Origin: Caldilineaceae bacterium
GTDB lineage: Bacteria > Chloroflexota > Anaerolineae > Caldilineales > Caldilineaceae
Assembly: GCA_026989655.1 (NCBI GenBank)
Contig: JALSIX010000130.1
Location: 1 to 43,456, forward strand
Reading direction: 5' to 3'
Length of the DNA: 43,456 nucleotides
Numbering within the stretch: position 1 is the stretch's first letter; every line of letters begins with the position of its first letter. Positions 8,295 to 16,633 of the stretch are shown in pieces. A program made the translations under genes and the position numbers. Under the pieces are notes generated by a model, which saw only the letters and a list, made by a program, of their open reading frames with translations, had not been told where the DNA came from and did not search any database.

Positions 8295-9458
8295 ATGTTG
8301 GTGGTCCGTGAGGAGCTGGAACGTCGTGAGGAGGCGATCCTGGCACCCTATGCCATGCGGAGCAGCCAGACCCGGGGCCGCGCCCACCCAGAGGCGGAGC
8401 ACCCCTATCGCACCGCCTATCAACGGGACCGGGATCGGATCATCCACACCACGGCCTTTCGCCGTCTGGAGTACAAGACCCAGGTCTTCGTCTACTCCGA
8501 GGGGGATCACTACCGCAATCGCCTGACCCACAGCATCGAGGTGGCCCAGATCGGCCGCACCCTGGCCCGGGCCCTGGGCTGCAACGAGGACCTGACCGAG
8601 GCCATCTGCCTGGCCCACGATCTGGGCCATCCTCCCTTCGGCCACACGGGCGAGGAAACCCTGGACGACCTGATGCGGGAGCATGGGGGCTTCGACCATC
8701 AGCGGCAGACCTACCGCATCATCACCGAGCTGGAGCGCCGCTACCCCGATTTCCCCGGCCTCAACCTGACCTACGAGGTACGGGAGGGCGTGGTGAAGCA
8801 CGACACCGCCTACGATGTGGTGGATGCCCGGGACTACCACCCGGAGGAGCGGGGCACCCTGGAGTGCCAGCTCAGCAACCTGGCCGATGAGATCGCGTAC
8901 AACACCAGCGACACGGACGACGGCCTGCGCAGCGGCATCCTGGAGCCCCAGGAGGTCCTGGGCCTGGCCATTGGGCGACGGGTGTTGGAGAGCCTGGGAG
9001 AGGGGAGGGACTTCGACCTGTCCGTGCCCTTGAACCGCTATCGGTTCATCCGACGGATGGTGGGCATCGAGGTGACGGACGTGGTCCACGCCACCGCGGC
9101 CCGCCTTGCGGAGTACCGGGTGGACAGCCTGGAGAAACTGCGACAGCTCCCCGGCAACGTGGCCACCTACTCGCCGGAGCTGACCGAGGAGAACCTGGAG
9201 CTGAAGCAGTTCCTCTTCGAGAACTTCTACCGCCACTATCGGGTGGTGCGGATGGCCACCAAGGCGGACCGGACCCTGCGGGCCCTGTTCCAGGCCTATG
9301 TGTCCGAACCCCGGCAGCTCCCTCCCGAGACCCTGGCCCGGGTTCGAGAGGCGCCGGCACATCTCCACCGCATCGTCTGCGACTACATCGCGGGGATGAC
9401 GGATCGGTTCGCCATCCAGGAGTACCGGCGGCTCTTCGACCCGGAGGAGCGGGTCTGA
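8295..9458 (+). CDS. dgt: Deoxyguanosinetriphosphate triphosphohydrolase-like protein
   Basis: A 387-residue HD-domain enzyme of the type 2 dGTPase family, which cleaves dNTPs (typically dGTP) to deoxynucleoside and triphosphate and so shapes the nucleotide pool. Metal-binding residues are visible: His79 in NRLTHSIEVAQ, His108-Asp109 in CLAHDLGHPPFGH, and Asp198 in LADEIAYN, giving the H...HD...D set. The N-terminal TAFRRLEYKTQVF is a family signature. The start ATG at 8295 is set by AAGGAGG five bases upstream; the frame is open further upstream but without conservation. Length and all motifs are intact, so it should be active. It is transcribed away from the sugar operon and converges on the next gene with a 16-base gap. 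Confidence 0.93.
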   Translation: MLVVREELERREEAILAPYAMRSSQTRGRAHPEAEHPYRTAYQRDRDRIIHTTAFRRLEYKTQVFVYSEGDHYRNRLTHSIEVAQIGRTLARALGCNEDLTEAICLAHDLGHPPFGHTGEETLDDLMREHGGFDHQRQTYRIITELERRYPDFPGLNLTYEVREGVVKHDTAYDVVDARDYHPEERGTLECQLSNLADEIAYNTSDTDDGLRSGILEPQEVLGLAIGRRVLESLGEGRDFDLSVPLNRYRFIRRMVGIEVTDVVHATAARLAEYRVDSLEKLRQLPGNVATYSPELTEENLELKQFLFENFYRHYRVVRMATKADRTLRALFQAYVSEPRQLPPETLARVREAPAHLHRIVCDYIAGMTDRFAIQEYRRLFDPEERV

Positions 9459-9474
9459 GACGGGGGAGCCGGTC

Positions 9475-11124
9475 CTATTTCCGGTACCACACCCGGAGCT
9501 GCACCCGCAGCATCTGGAAGCCGGCACCGGGCTCCTGGGCCAGAAAGGCCGCCTCCTCCACCCGGCCTTCCAGGCGCAGATGTTGGGTGCTCACCTCGAA
9601 TCGGGCATCCGGTGCAGCCTCCACGGGCGATGCCTCCTGGGAATCCGAGGCGATGGCGTCGCGGCCTCGGTCCAGAAGGGCCATCTGCCCCGGGTCCAGC
9701 CCAGGGCTGACCAGAGGCACGTGGGCCCGCTCGTCCGATGCCGCGTCCCACAGCCAGACATGGACCATGTGGATCCGCTGCAGGGACGTGTCCAGGGGCT
9801 CCAGCTCGGGGGTGCCCACCCCGTAGTAGCCCATGAGCCGCTCATCGTCCTCCAGGGGCCTGGCGATCTCCAGGTCCCGGTGGCCGTAGCGGTATTCCAC
9901 CACCTCCTCCAACAGCAGCCGCTCCCCGGCCCCTTGGGGCTCCTGCAGGCTCTCGGCCAGCTCCTGGACCCGTTGGACCATCGCGGTCACCAGGGGAAGG
10001 CGGGTGTTCTCCCCGGCCTCCTCCGCGGAGGAGGCTTCCGGGAGCTCTCCAGAGGCCCCAGGTCGGGACGACTCGTCCATCTCGTCCTCCGGACCGTCCG
10101 GGGGGGGCTCTGGAGAGGCGGAGGGCCCTGGGCGAATGCGCAGGAACCCATCTGGGGTCTCGGAGTCTGCCGGCTCTGGGGGATCGCCGTGGTCCGGCCG
10201 CGGCGCTTCCGGGGCCCTGGGCGCCTCGGTCGCCTGGGCCGGAGAGGTGGTGGGCGTTTCCGGGGCAAACTGGGGCTCCTGGTGGAGCTCCTCTGGATCG
10301 TAGACGAACGTCCCCCGGGGAGGACGAGAGCGGGGGGCGGGGGGGAGCTCCTCGGGCGGGCGCCACTCCGGCCCAGGGGTTCGGAGGGCCTCTGGGCTGG
10401 GATGCGGGGCCGGGGGGCCTTCTGCTCCTTCATCCGGGGAGGCGTGGGGCTCCCGTTCCCATGAGCTCTTGGGGCTCTCGTCCTGACGCCAGGGGGCCGG
10501 GCCGGGGGCGTGTCCTTGTTCCCCAGCTTCGCCAGGTCCCGGTGTGGTCTCGGGCACGGGAACACCCGGGGAGAGGACGGCCTCTCTCAAGGGGCGAGCC
10601 GAAGCCGGGCCCGTGTCTCGGGTCCGGCCCTGGGATCTCCCGGGGCGGCGCAGGAGCCAGAGGCCCAGGAGCCCCAGGAGAAGGACCACCAGGATGGCCA
10701 GGAGCCAACGCCACCAGGGGGTGGCGGCCGCCTCGGCGGTGGCCAAGGGCGGTGGGGCCACCCGGTTCTGGGGTGGGGGGGCCTGGGCCAGGGCTGTGGC
10801 CAACATGCGGAGGTTCACCCGGCGGATGTTGCCGCCGGGGGGGTTCGTGGCCTCGTAGTAGCGGATGGCCTCCTGGATGGCCCCCTGGGGATCCGCGAGA
10901 TTGCCCAGCCGGGCCAGCGCGGTGGGCAGATCTCGGGAGGCCGCGTACGCGTCGGCCACCGCGGCCACGTAGTGGACACGCAGATCCGGCCGTAGGTCCT
11001 CCAGGGTGGCGTTGGTCCACTCCACAGGCCACAGGACCCAGCCGATGAGCAGGCCCAGCAGGAGCCCGGCCAGAAGCGCGGTGATCAGGGGGAGCCATCG
11101 GGTGGCGTTGGGCGATCTGTTCAC
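9475..11124 (-). CDS. Uncharacterised membrane protein with proline/glutamate-rich central region
   Basis: I do not recognise this 549-residue protein. Two hydrophobic segments are clear: residues about 12-32 (LITALLAGLLLGLLIGWVLW) and about 137-160 (WWRWLLAILVVLLLGLLGL). The roughly 100 residues between them are helical-looking and begin with an Asp/Arg/Leu-rich stretch. After the second helix comes about 200 residues of low-complexity Pro/Glu/Ser/Arg sequence, then a structured C-terminal domain from about residue 375 with alternating hydrophobic positions (RIHMVHVWLWDAASDE) ending in VQLRVWYRK. The start is a GTG at 11124 with GGAGG eight bases upstream. It follows the guanylyltransferase gene by 18 bases and is probably in the same transcript. 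A role in the cell envelope or as a scaffold is possible but unproven. Confidence 0.8.
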   Translation of the reverse strand: MNRSPNATRWLPLITALLAGLLLGLLIGWVLWPVEWTNATLEDLRPDLRVHYVAAVADAYAASRDLPTALARLGNLADPQGAIQEAIRYYEATNPPGGNIRRVNLRMLATALAQAPPPQNRVAPPPLATAEAAATPWWRWLLAILVVLLLGLLGLWLLRRPGRSQGRTRDTGPASARPLREAVLSPGVPVPETTPGPGEAGEQGHAPGPAPWRQDESPKSSWEREPHASPDEGAEGPPAPHPSPEALRTPGPEWRPPEELPPAPRSRPPRGTFVYDPEELHQEPQFAPETPTTSPAQATEAPRAPEAPRPDHGDPPEPADSETPDGFLRIRPGPSASPEPPPDGPEDEMDESSRPGASGELPEASSAEEAGENTRLPLVTAMVQRVQELAESLQEPQGAGERLLLEEVVEYRYGHRDLEIARPLEDDERLMGYYGVGTPELEPLDTSLQRIHMVHVWLWDAASDERAHVPLVSPGLDPGQMALLDRGRDAIASDSQEASPVEAAPDARFEVSTQHLRLEGRVEEAAFLAQEPGAGFQMLRVQLRVWYRK

Positions 11125-11142
11125 GGTGAGCGCCTCCGTGGA

Positions 11143-12222
11143 TCATAGGAGGTCGGTGTGGCCCTGGGCCCGGAGCCGGGCCACCACCTGTTTGACGTCC
11201 TGCATGGCTTCCTTGCGTCCGACGAGGATCGCGTCGTCGGTGTCCACCACCACCAGCCCTTCCACACCCACCAGAACGATGACCCGCCGCTCTGTGCCCC
11301 GGACGGTGTTGTGGTCGCTCTCCACGTAGAGCACCTGGCCGGCGACGGTGCGGTTTCCCCGTTCGTCCGCCTCCAGGACCGTGTCCAGGGCATCCCAGCT
11401 TCCCACATCGTTCCAGCCTGCCTGGAGGGGGACCACGGCCACCTGCCGGGCCCCCTCCATGATGCCGTAGTCGATGGAGGTGTTGGGCAGGGTGGGCCAG
11501 ATCTCCTCCAGGACCGCCTGGGCCTGGCCGGTGCCCAGGGCCTGTTGGATGGCCCGCAGCCGTCGGTACAGTTCGGGCATCTGGTGGGCCATCTCGGCCA
11601 GCAGCCGGTCCACCCGGGCCACGAAGATCCCCGCGTTCCAGTAGTAGCCGCCGGTGGCGAGAAAGGCCTCCGCGGTGGACCGATCGGGCTTCTCCAGGAA
11701 CTGCTCCACGGGGTAGATCGGGGGGGTGCCGTCCAGCTCCAGGGGGGGGTCCCGGCGCTTGATGTACCCGTACCCGGTGTGGGGGCGATCCGGTTCCACG
11801 CCCAGGGTGGTCAGGTATCCCTGGTGGGCCGCCTCCTCGGCCCGGGCCAGGACGGTCCGAAAACCGGCCGCGTCGGCCACCACATGGTCGGCGGGCAGGA
11901 TGGCCACCACGGCCTGGGGGTCTCGGCGTTCCAGGTGGATGCAGGCCAGGCCGATGGCCGGCGCGGTGTTCCGCCCACAGGGCTCCACCAGGATATGGCT
12001 CGTGGGAAGTTGGGGAAGCTGTTCCTGGACCAGGGCGCGGTAGGCCTGGCCCGTGACCACCCAGATCCGCTCCGGGGGCACCAGGGCCGCCACCCGGTCC
12101 ACGGTGGCCTGGAGCAGGGAACGCCCGCTGCCGGTCAGGTCGGTGAACTGTTTGGGGTGGCGGGCTCGGCTCTGGGGCCATAGGCGGGTTCCCACACCGC
12201 CGGCCAGGATCACCGCGTGCAT
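11143..12222 (-). CDS. manC: Mannose-1-phosphate guanylyltransferase
   Basis: A 359-residue nucleotidyltransferase that makes GDP-mannose from mannose 1-phosphate and GTP, the donor for mannosylated polysaccharides and glycoconjugates. The N-terminal nucleotide-binding signature ILAGGVGTRLWP (about residues 5-16) is followed by PKQF; later PADHVV, TGYGYI, FLEKPD and YYWNAGIFV match the family. WNDVGSWDAL near residue 270 is the conserved C-terminal sugar-binding strand. It lacks the C-terminal cupin of the bifunctional ManC/AlgA enzymes, so it is the monofunctional type. Start ATG 12222 has GGGAGAG upstream; the few extra in-frame residues to 12261 are not conserved. A perfect 16-base palindrome lies between this gene and dprA. 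Confidence 0.92.
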   Translation of the reverse strand: MHAVILAGGVGTRLWPQSRARHPKQFTDLTGSGRSLLQATVDRVAALVPPERIWVVTGQAYRALVQEQLPQLPTSHILVEPCGRNTAPAIGLACIHLERRDPQAVVAILPADHVVADAAGFRTVLARAEEAAHQGYLTTLGVEPDRPHTGYGYIKRRDPPLELDGTPPIYPVEQFLEKPDRSTAEAFLATGGYYWNAGIFVARVDRLLAEMAHQMPELYRRLRAIQQALGTGQAQAVLEEIWPTLPNTSIDYGIMEGARQVAVVPLQAGWNDVGSWDALDTVLEADERGNRTVAGQVLYVESDHNTVRGTERRVIVLVGVEGLVVVDTDDAILVGRKEAMQDVKQVVARLRAQGHTDLL

Positions 12223-12291
12223 GGCACTCTCCCGATCACAACATTCTCCCGACCGACCCAAAGCGGTTCTCCAGGTCGTGGTTGTCCCGGA

Positions 12292-12307
12292 TCCCAGGAT
12301 CCTGGGA
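12292..12307. repeat. Perfect 16-base palindrome between dprA and manC
   Basis: TCCCAGGATCCTGGGA is fully self-complementary with no loop, which favours a dimeric-protein site over an RNA terminator. It sits 70 bases before the manC ATG and 15 bases after the dprA stop. Confidence 0.5.
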
Positions 12308-12322
12308 CGGCCCTCGTGGCCC

Positions 12323-13414
12323 TTAGGGGATGGCCTCGGCCCGCACGTACTGGAGGGGCCCCACCTGGCGGACCAGTCCCTTGAGCTCCATCACGGTGAG
12401 CAGGCTGTTGACCTCGGCCGGGCTCAGGGCTGCGGCCCGGACCAGTTCGTCCACGTGGCGGGGTTCCTGGTCCAGGTGTGCCAGCAGGCTGGCCTCGGCC
12501 GGCTCGGGCGGGATGAGCTCCCGGGCCTGCTGTTGGGCCGCCTGGCGCTCCACCCGGAGTTGCTCCAGGAGTTCCTCCGGCGAGAGGAGCGGGCACGCGC
12601 CCTGTTGGATGAGCCGGTTGCAGCCCAAGCTGCTGGGGCTGAAGATGGAGCCGGGGACCGCGAAGACCTCCCGGCCCTGGTCCGCGGCGAACTCCGCGGT
12701 GATCCGGGCGCCGCTGCGCTCGCCGGCCTCCACCACCACCACGGCCAGGCTGAGGCCGCTGATGATCCGGTTGCGTGGGGGGAAGTTGGCGGCCTCGGCC
12801 CGGGTCCCCAGGGGGTACTCGCTGATCAGGGCGCCCTGGGCGGCCACCCGGAGGGCCAGGCCTCGGTTCCGGGCCGGGTAGATCTGGTCCACGCCGCTTC
12901 CCAGGACGGCCAAGGTACGGCCCCCCGCGTCCAGGGCGGCCTGGTGGGCGACGGTGTCGATGCCCAGGGCCAGCCCGCTGACCACGGTGACCCGGTGATG
13001 GGCCAGCTCTCGGGCCAGGGTCTCGGCCACCTGACGGCCGTAGGCCGAGGCCCGCCGGGTCCCCACCAGGGCCACGGCCACCTCGTCCTGGGGTGTCAGC
13101 TCTCCCTGGATGTACAGGACCGGAGGGGGGTGGGGGATCTGGCGCAGGCGGGCTGGGTACGCGGGATCGTCCCAGGTCAGGACCTGGACCCCGGCCTGGC
13201 GCACCCGTTCCAGCTCTGCCTGGGGATCCACCTGGCCTCGAAGGGCCATCAGGTTCTCCAGGCTGCGGCGGTCCAGGCCGGCCTGGCGCAGGGTGGACAG
13301 AGGGGCCTCCCACGCGGCCTGGATGGAGCCACACAGCTCCAGCAGGGCGGCCAGACGGGCCGGGCCGATGCCGGGCACTCGATTGAACGCGATCCAGTAG
13401 GCTTTCTCGTCCAC
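12323..13414 (-). CDS. dprA: DNA-processing protein DprA
   Basis: A 363-residue DprA/Smf protein, which binds incoming single-stranded DNA and loads RecA during natural transformation. A helix-hairpin-helix-like start (AFNRVPGIGPARLAALLE) is followed by the Rossmann-type core with VALVGTRRASAYGR, SGLALGIDTVAHQAAL, VLGSGVDQIYPARN and EFAADQGREVFAVPGS, all classic. A C-terminal winged-helix (DML1-like) domain, EPRHVDELVRAAALSPAEV, completes the full-length form. The start taken is GTG at 13414; there is no Shine-Dalgarno sequence, but upstream translation is arginine/proline-rich and lacks alternatives. It lies 77 bases after rimM and probably belongs to the ffh operon. Confidence 0.9.
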   Translation of the reverse strand: MDEKAYWIAFNRVPGIGPARLAALLELCGSIQAAWEAPLSTLRQAGLDRRSLENLMALRGQVDPQAELERVRQAGVQVLTWDDPAYPARLRQIPHPPPVLYIQGELTPQDEVAVALVGTRRASAYGRQVAETLARELAHHRVTVVSGLALGIDTVAHQAALDAGGRTLAVLGSGVDQIYPARNRGLALRVAAQGALISEYPLGTRAEAANFPPRNRIISGLSLAVVVVEAGERSGARITAEFAADQGREVFAVPGSIFSPSSLGCNRLIQQGACPLLSPEELLEQLRVERQAAQQQARELIPPEPAEASLLAHLDQEPRHVDELVRAAALSPAEVNSLLTVMELKGLVRQVGPLQYVRAEAIP

Positions 13415-13491
13415 AGGGCGCGCGGGATGGCAGGGCGACGGGCCGCGATGGCGGCAACGGGCGATCTCGAGGAGGCCCGGGCAGGGGTGGG

Positions 13492-14094
13492 CTATGTGGG
13501 CTCCGGGCTCTCCTCCAGGAGCCCCGGCATCAGGCGAACCGTGAGCACCCGGGCCTGGATGTCCACGGATCGGACGACCTGGGCGATGGCGGGGATGAGG
13601 AGCTCCCGGCCCCGGTTGATCCCAGGGGCCGGTCGCACCACGTAGACATCGTTGGCCCCGGTGACGATGACATCCACCAGCTCGCCCAAGACCTGGCCCT
13701 CCTCTGTGCGTACCTCCAGCCCCAGGAGCTGGTGGATATAGTAGGTGTCCTCCGCCAGTTCCTGGGCGGCTTCCTCCGGGATGTAGAGCCATTCCCCCTG
13801 CAGGGCCTCGGCCCCGGTCCGATCCTGGATCCCGTGGAAGCGGACCAGCATCTGGCCCTGGTGGGGACGGGAGGCCGCGATGGTCACCGGCTCCAGGTTC
13901 GGGCCCAGGAGGAGGGATTGGCCCGGGGCGAAACGTTCTGGGAAGTCCGTGTGGAGCTGGACCTTCACCTCGCCCCGGAGGCCGTGGGGCCGCAGGATCC
14001 GCCCCACGGCCAGGTGGCCTTCGGGGACCGGCGGCTCTCGTCGCTGCCGGAGGTATCTACGGTGTCCGCGGGGCTTGTTCGGTGCCACGGTCAA
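13492..14094 (-). CDS. rimM: Ribosome maturation factor RimM
   Basis: A 200-residue 30S maturation factor that binds S19 and helps form the head of the small subunit. The N-terminal RimM domain starts at VGRILRPHGLRGEVKV and runs through the FPERF strand; the C-terminal PRC-barrel includes YYIHQLLGLEVRTEEGQ and VPAI-like LLIPAIAQVV. Length is slightly above the usual 165-180 because of an N-terminal basic extension. The start is uncertain: a TTG at 14094 has GAGAGG upstream, and a GTG at 14088 is in frame two codons later. The gene follows khpA by 13 bases. Placement beside rpsP and ffh matches the widely conserved rpsP-rimM-trmD neighbourhood, though trmD and rplS are not in this window. Confidence 0.93.
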   Translation of the reverse strand: MTVAPNKPRGHRRYLRQRREPPVPEGHLAVGRILRPHGLRGEVKVQLHTDFPERFAPGQSLLLGPNLEPVTIAASRPHQGQMLVRFHGIQDRTGAEALQGEWLYIPEEAAQELAEDTYYIHQLLGLEVRTEEGQVLGELVDVIVTGANDVYVVRPAPGINRGRELLIPAIAQVVRSVDIQARVLTVRLMPGLLEESPEPT

Positions 14095-14107
14095 CGGCCC
14101 TCTCGGC

Positions 14108-14338
14108 TCACTGGATCTTCAGCTCCACGTCGGGCCGACGTTGGGCCTGGGCGGCTGCGTGGAGCACGGCCCGCATGGCGTTGGCCACCCGACCCTGTTT
14201 GCCGATCACCCGTCCTGTGTCCTCCTTGGCCACCCGGAGGTGGAGCACGGTGCGTTCCCGATAGCGCCGTTGGCGCACCCGGACCTGGTCGGGCTTCTCC
14301 ACCAGGTTGCGGGCGATGAACTCCACAAGCTTGTCCAT
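14108..14338 (-). CDS. khpA: KH-domain RNA-binding protein KhpA
   Basis: A 76-residue single KH domain. MDKLVEFIARNLVEKPDQV opens the typical KhpA (YlqC) fold and the RNA-binding loop is GRVIGKQGRVANAMR, with the GxxG element GKQG intact. In Firmicutes KhpA pairs with KhpB/Jag to bind many RNAs and affects cell elongation. The ATG at 14338 gives the usual family length; an ATG 21 bases upstream would only add an unconserved prefix. The gene lies between rpsP and rimM with short gaps on both sides, the same order as in many Gram-positive and Chloroflexota genomes. Confidence 0.93.
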   Translation of the reverse strand: MDKLVEFIARNLVEKPDQVRVRQRRYRERTVLHLRVAKEDTGRVIGKQGRVANAMRAVLHAAAQAQRRPDVELKIQ

Positions 14339-14366
14339 GGAACGGTTTCCTCGTTGCAAGGGCTCC

Positions 14367-14702
14367 TCAGGCGGTCTCGGTGGTGACCTGGGAGGCCTCG
14401 GTGGAGCCCTCCTCGGGCGGGCTGTCCTCCTGGGTGGGCTGGGCGATGAGCTTGCCGTTCTCGTCGATGATCCCCATCTTGCGCAGCAGGCGAGCCACCG
14501 CGTCGGTGGGCTGGGCCCCCACGCTCAGCCAGTAGATGGCCCGTTCCCGCTTGATCTGGAACGCGGGGGGGTCCGGCAGCGGATCGTAGGTGCCGATGGT
14601 CTCGATGAAGCGGCCGTCTCGGGGGCTCCGTTGATCGGCCACCACCACCCGGTAGAAGGGTTTCTTCTTGGCGCCCATGCGGCGCAGTCGAATCCGAACC
14701 AC
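14367..14702 (-). CDS. rpsP: 30S ribosomal protein S16
   Basis: An S16 protein of 111 residues: the conserved core (about 85 residues) begins [20 protein letters not shown] and includes [19 protein letters not shown] and [15 protein letters not shown]. The C-terminal 25 residues are acidic and Thr/Ser/Glu-rich, an extension seen in many S16 proteins. The start is GTG at 14702, supported by AAGGAGA seven bases upstream. S16 binds 16S rRNA in the 30S body. Its 166-base distance from ffh contains short repeats and may hold a leader or secondary promoter. Confidence 0.96.
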   Translation of the reverse strand: MVRIRLRRMGAKKKPFYRVVVADQRSPRDGRFIETIGTYDPLPDPPAFQIKRERAIYWLSVGAQPTDAVARLLRKMGIIDENGKLIAQPTQEDSPPEEGSTEASQVTTETA

Positions 14703-14868
14703 GGGAATGTCTCCTTTTCAGTCAGAATGGATTGCCGTTCTACAGGTCACTCCGATCCATGTGGGTCCCGATCCATGCAGGTCGCTCCGACAAGGAGCCG
14801 GCGGCCCCGAGGGCGGCGAGGCCGGGATGGGTTCTCCGGGCCTCCGGCGGGGTGCGAGATATCCCCAC
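14703..14868 (-). other. Leader between ffh and rpsP with paired short repeats
   Basis: CAGGTCRCTCCGA occurs at 14743-14755 and 14778-14790, and CGATCCATG at 14753-14761 and 14769-14777, arranged A-B-B-A in direct orientation. A TAGAAC hexamer lies nearby on the minus strand but without a matching -35. The repeats could bind a protein or form an RNA switch; no known S16 leader motif was recognised. Confidence 0.35.
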
Positions 14869-16290
14869 TCAGGGCTGGCGGGGGCCGTTGAACAGGTTCG
14901 GCAGCCCCATCCGGTCCGGGGTCATCCCATCCCTGCGACGGCGGCGAAGCCGGCCCCGGCGTTTCCGGCCCTTCTTGCGCCGTCGGCCCGGGTCGTCCCC
15001 CAGCATGCCCATCTGTTTCATCAGCCTGCGCATCTCCCGGAACTGACGGAGGAGCTCGTTGACGTCCTGGACGCTGGTGCCGCTGCCCGCGGCGATGCGA
15101 CGCCGGCGGCTGGCGTTGAGGATCTCGGGATGGCGTCGTTCCTGGGGAGTCATGCTGTTGATGATGGCCTCCACCCGGGTCAGGTTGCGGGTGGCCTCCT
15201 GGGGATCGATCTGCTTGGCCAGTTGGTTGACCCCCGGGATCATCTTCAGCAGGTCGGTCAGGGGCCCCATGCGCTTGAGCTGGTGAAGCTGGTGGAGGAA
15301 GTCCTCGAAGTCGAAATCCCCCTGGCTGAGTTTGGCCTCCAGGGCTGCGGCCTCCTCCTCGCTGATCTGTTCCTGGGCCCGCTCGATGAGGGTCAGGACG
15401 TCGCCCATGCCCAGGATCCGGCTGGCCAGCCGGTCGGGGTGGAAGGGCTCCAGGCCATCCAGTTTCTCGCTGGTCCCCAGGAACTTGATGGGCACGCCGG
15501 TGACCTGGCGGACGCTGAGCGCGGCCCCGCCCCGGGCGTCGCCGTCCACCTTGGTGAGGACCAGGCCGGTGATGGGCACCCGTTGGTGGAAGCCCTGGGC
15601 CACTCGGACGGCCTCCTGGCCGGTCATCGCGTCCACCACCAGGAGGACCTCGGCCGGCTGGGTCACCAGCCGGACCTGCTCCAGTTCCTGCATCATGGGT
15701 TCGTCGATCTGGAGGCGGCCCGCGGTGTCCAGGATGACCGTGGTGTAGGCCTTCTCCCGGGCCAGCTTCACCGCGTCCCGGGCGATGGTGGGCGCGGGCA
15801 CCTGGGTGCCCTGGCTGTGGACGGGGATGTCGATCTGTCGTCCCAGGGTCTCCAACTGCTGGATGGCTGCCGGGCGGTAGATGTCCGCGGCCACCAACAG
15901 GGGCCGCTGGCCGTCCTTGCGCAGCCGGAGGGCCAGCTTGGCCGCGGTGGTGGTCTTGCCGGAGCCTTGGAGGCCCACCAACATGATCACGTTGGGCGGC
16001 GGGCCGGAGAGGTCCAACGGTGCGGGATCCCCCAGGAGCCGGATGAGCTCCTCGTGGACGATCTTGACCACCTGCTGGGCCGGCGTGAGGCTCTGCATCA
16101 CCTCCTCGCCCACGGCCCGCTCCCGGATCCGGGCCACGAACTCCTTGACCACTTTGTAGTTGACGTCGGCCTCCAACAGGGCCAGCCGAACCTCCCGAAG
16201 GGCGGTGTCCACGTCCTTCTCGGTCAGCTTGCCCTGCCGGCCCAGGCGGTCGAAGACGCTCTGCAGTTTGTCGGTCAGGTTGTCGAACAC
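14869..16290 (-). CDS. ffh: Signal recognition particle protein Ffh
   Basis: A 473-residue SRP54 GTPase that binds signal sequences and 4.5S/6S RNA and hands ribosomes to FtsY at the membrane. The N domain (1-90) starts MFDNLTDKLQSVFDRL. The G domain carries GLQGSGKTTTAAK (G1, 106-118), DTAGRLQ, and TKVDGDARGGAALS. The methionine-rich M domain follows from about residue 300 (GPLTDLLKMIPG, SMTPQERRHPEIL, RRRRIAAGSGTSVQDVN), all present. The last 35 residues are very rich in Arg/Lys/Gly. The start is GTG at 16290 with GGAAGG upstream. It appears to be the first gene of the operon ffh-rpsP-khpA-rimM-dprA. Confidence 0.97.
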   Translation of the reverse strand: MFDNLTDKLQSVFDRLGRQGKLTEKDVDTALREVRLALLEADVNYKVVKEFVARIRERAVGEEVMQSLTPAQQVVKIVHEELIRLLGDPAPLDLSGPPPNVIMLVGLQGSGKTTTAAKLALRLRKDGQRPLLVAADIYRPAAIQQLETLGRQIDIPVHSQGTQVPAPTIARDAVKLAREKAYTTVILDTAGRLQIDEPMMQELEQVRLVTQPAEVLLVVDAMTGQEAVRVAQGFHQRVPITGLVLTKVDGDARGGAALSVRQVTGVPIKFLGTSEKLDGLEPFHPDRLASRILGMGDVLTLIERAQEQISEEEAAALEAKLSQGDFDFEDFLHQLHQLKRMGPLTDLLKMIPGVNQLAKQIDPQEATRNLTRVEAIINSMTPQERRHPEILNASRRRRIAAGSGTSVQDVNELLRQFREMRRLMKQMGMLGDDPGRRRKKGRKRRGRLRRRRRDGMTPDRMGLPNLFNGPRQP

Positions 16291-16380
16291 CGTTGGCCTT
16301 CCATGCTGTGCTCCAGGCCAGGGCCCAAGGCCCCGTCTGCCGGCCCGGTGGGTCTCGCACGATCCGCGTACCGAACGTCT

Positions 16381-16409
16381 ATTCTACTGTAAGTGGAGAC
16401 TCGGGTCAA
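16381..16409 (-). promoter_or_regulatory. Sigma-70-type promoter of the ffh operon
   Basis: On the minus strand TTGACC (16409-16404) and TAGAAT (16386-16381) are separated by exactly 17 bases, each five of six consensus. The start near 16374 leaves an 83-base leader before the ffh GTG. Confidence 0.7.
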
Positions 16410-16633
16410 ATGGAGTGCGGATCGGGTGGCCCCCACGTCGAGGGATCCTGGCCGCGGCGAGGGCGGCGGGCACCGTCCCGGGCCGGCCTGCCCACCTCCC
16501 CGGCCTGGGCGGGCCCACGTCGAGCCCCCTGGGGACTTGCCCCCAGCCCCACAAGGGATTAGGATTAGGACACTCCCGGATCCCCGCCGTCACCCTGGAG
16601 GCGCCCCTGTGTTCTGACCATCGGAGGGATACC
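16410..16633. other. Divergent intergenic region ffh / 605-residue protein
   Basis: No gene here. An 11-base direct repeat, CCCACGTCGAG, occurs at about 16432 and 16514, and a GC-rich imperfect hairpin (GGCCTGCCCA with TGGGCGGGCC) lies near 16483-16513. A plausible plus-strand promoter follows at 16537. Confidence 0.4.
16537..16565 (+). promoter_or_regulatory. Possible promoter for the 605-residue protein gene
   Basis: TTGCCC (16537-16542) and TAGGAT (16560-16565) are 17 bases apart, each matching four of six consensus bases. The predicted start lies about 62 bases before the ATG. Confidence 0.35.

Noticed and set aside
7881-9527. Minus-strand frame of about 550 codons opposite dgt
   Set aside because: dgt on the plus strand has all catalytic motifs and a ribosome-binding site; the minus frame has neither.
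16432-16524. Direct repeat CCCACGTCGAG as a possible attachment site or operator pair
   Set aside because: Eleven bases in GC-rich DNA can recur by chance, and no integrase or mobile gene is nearby.
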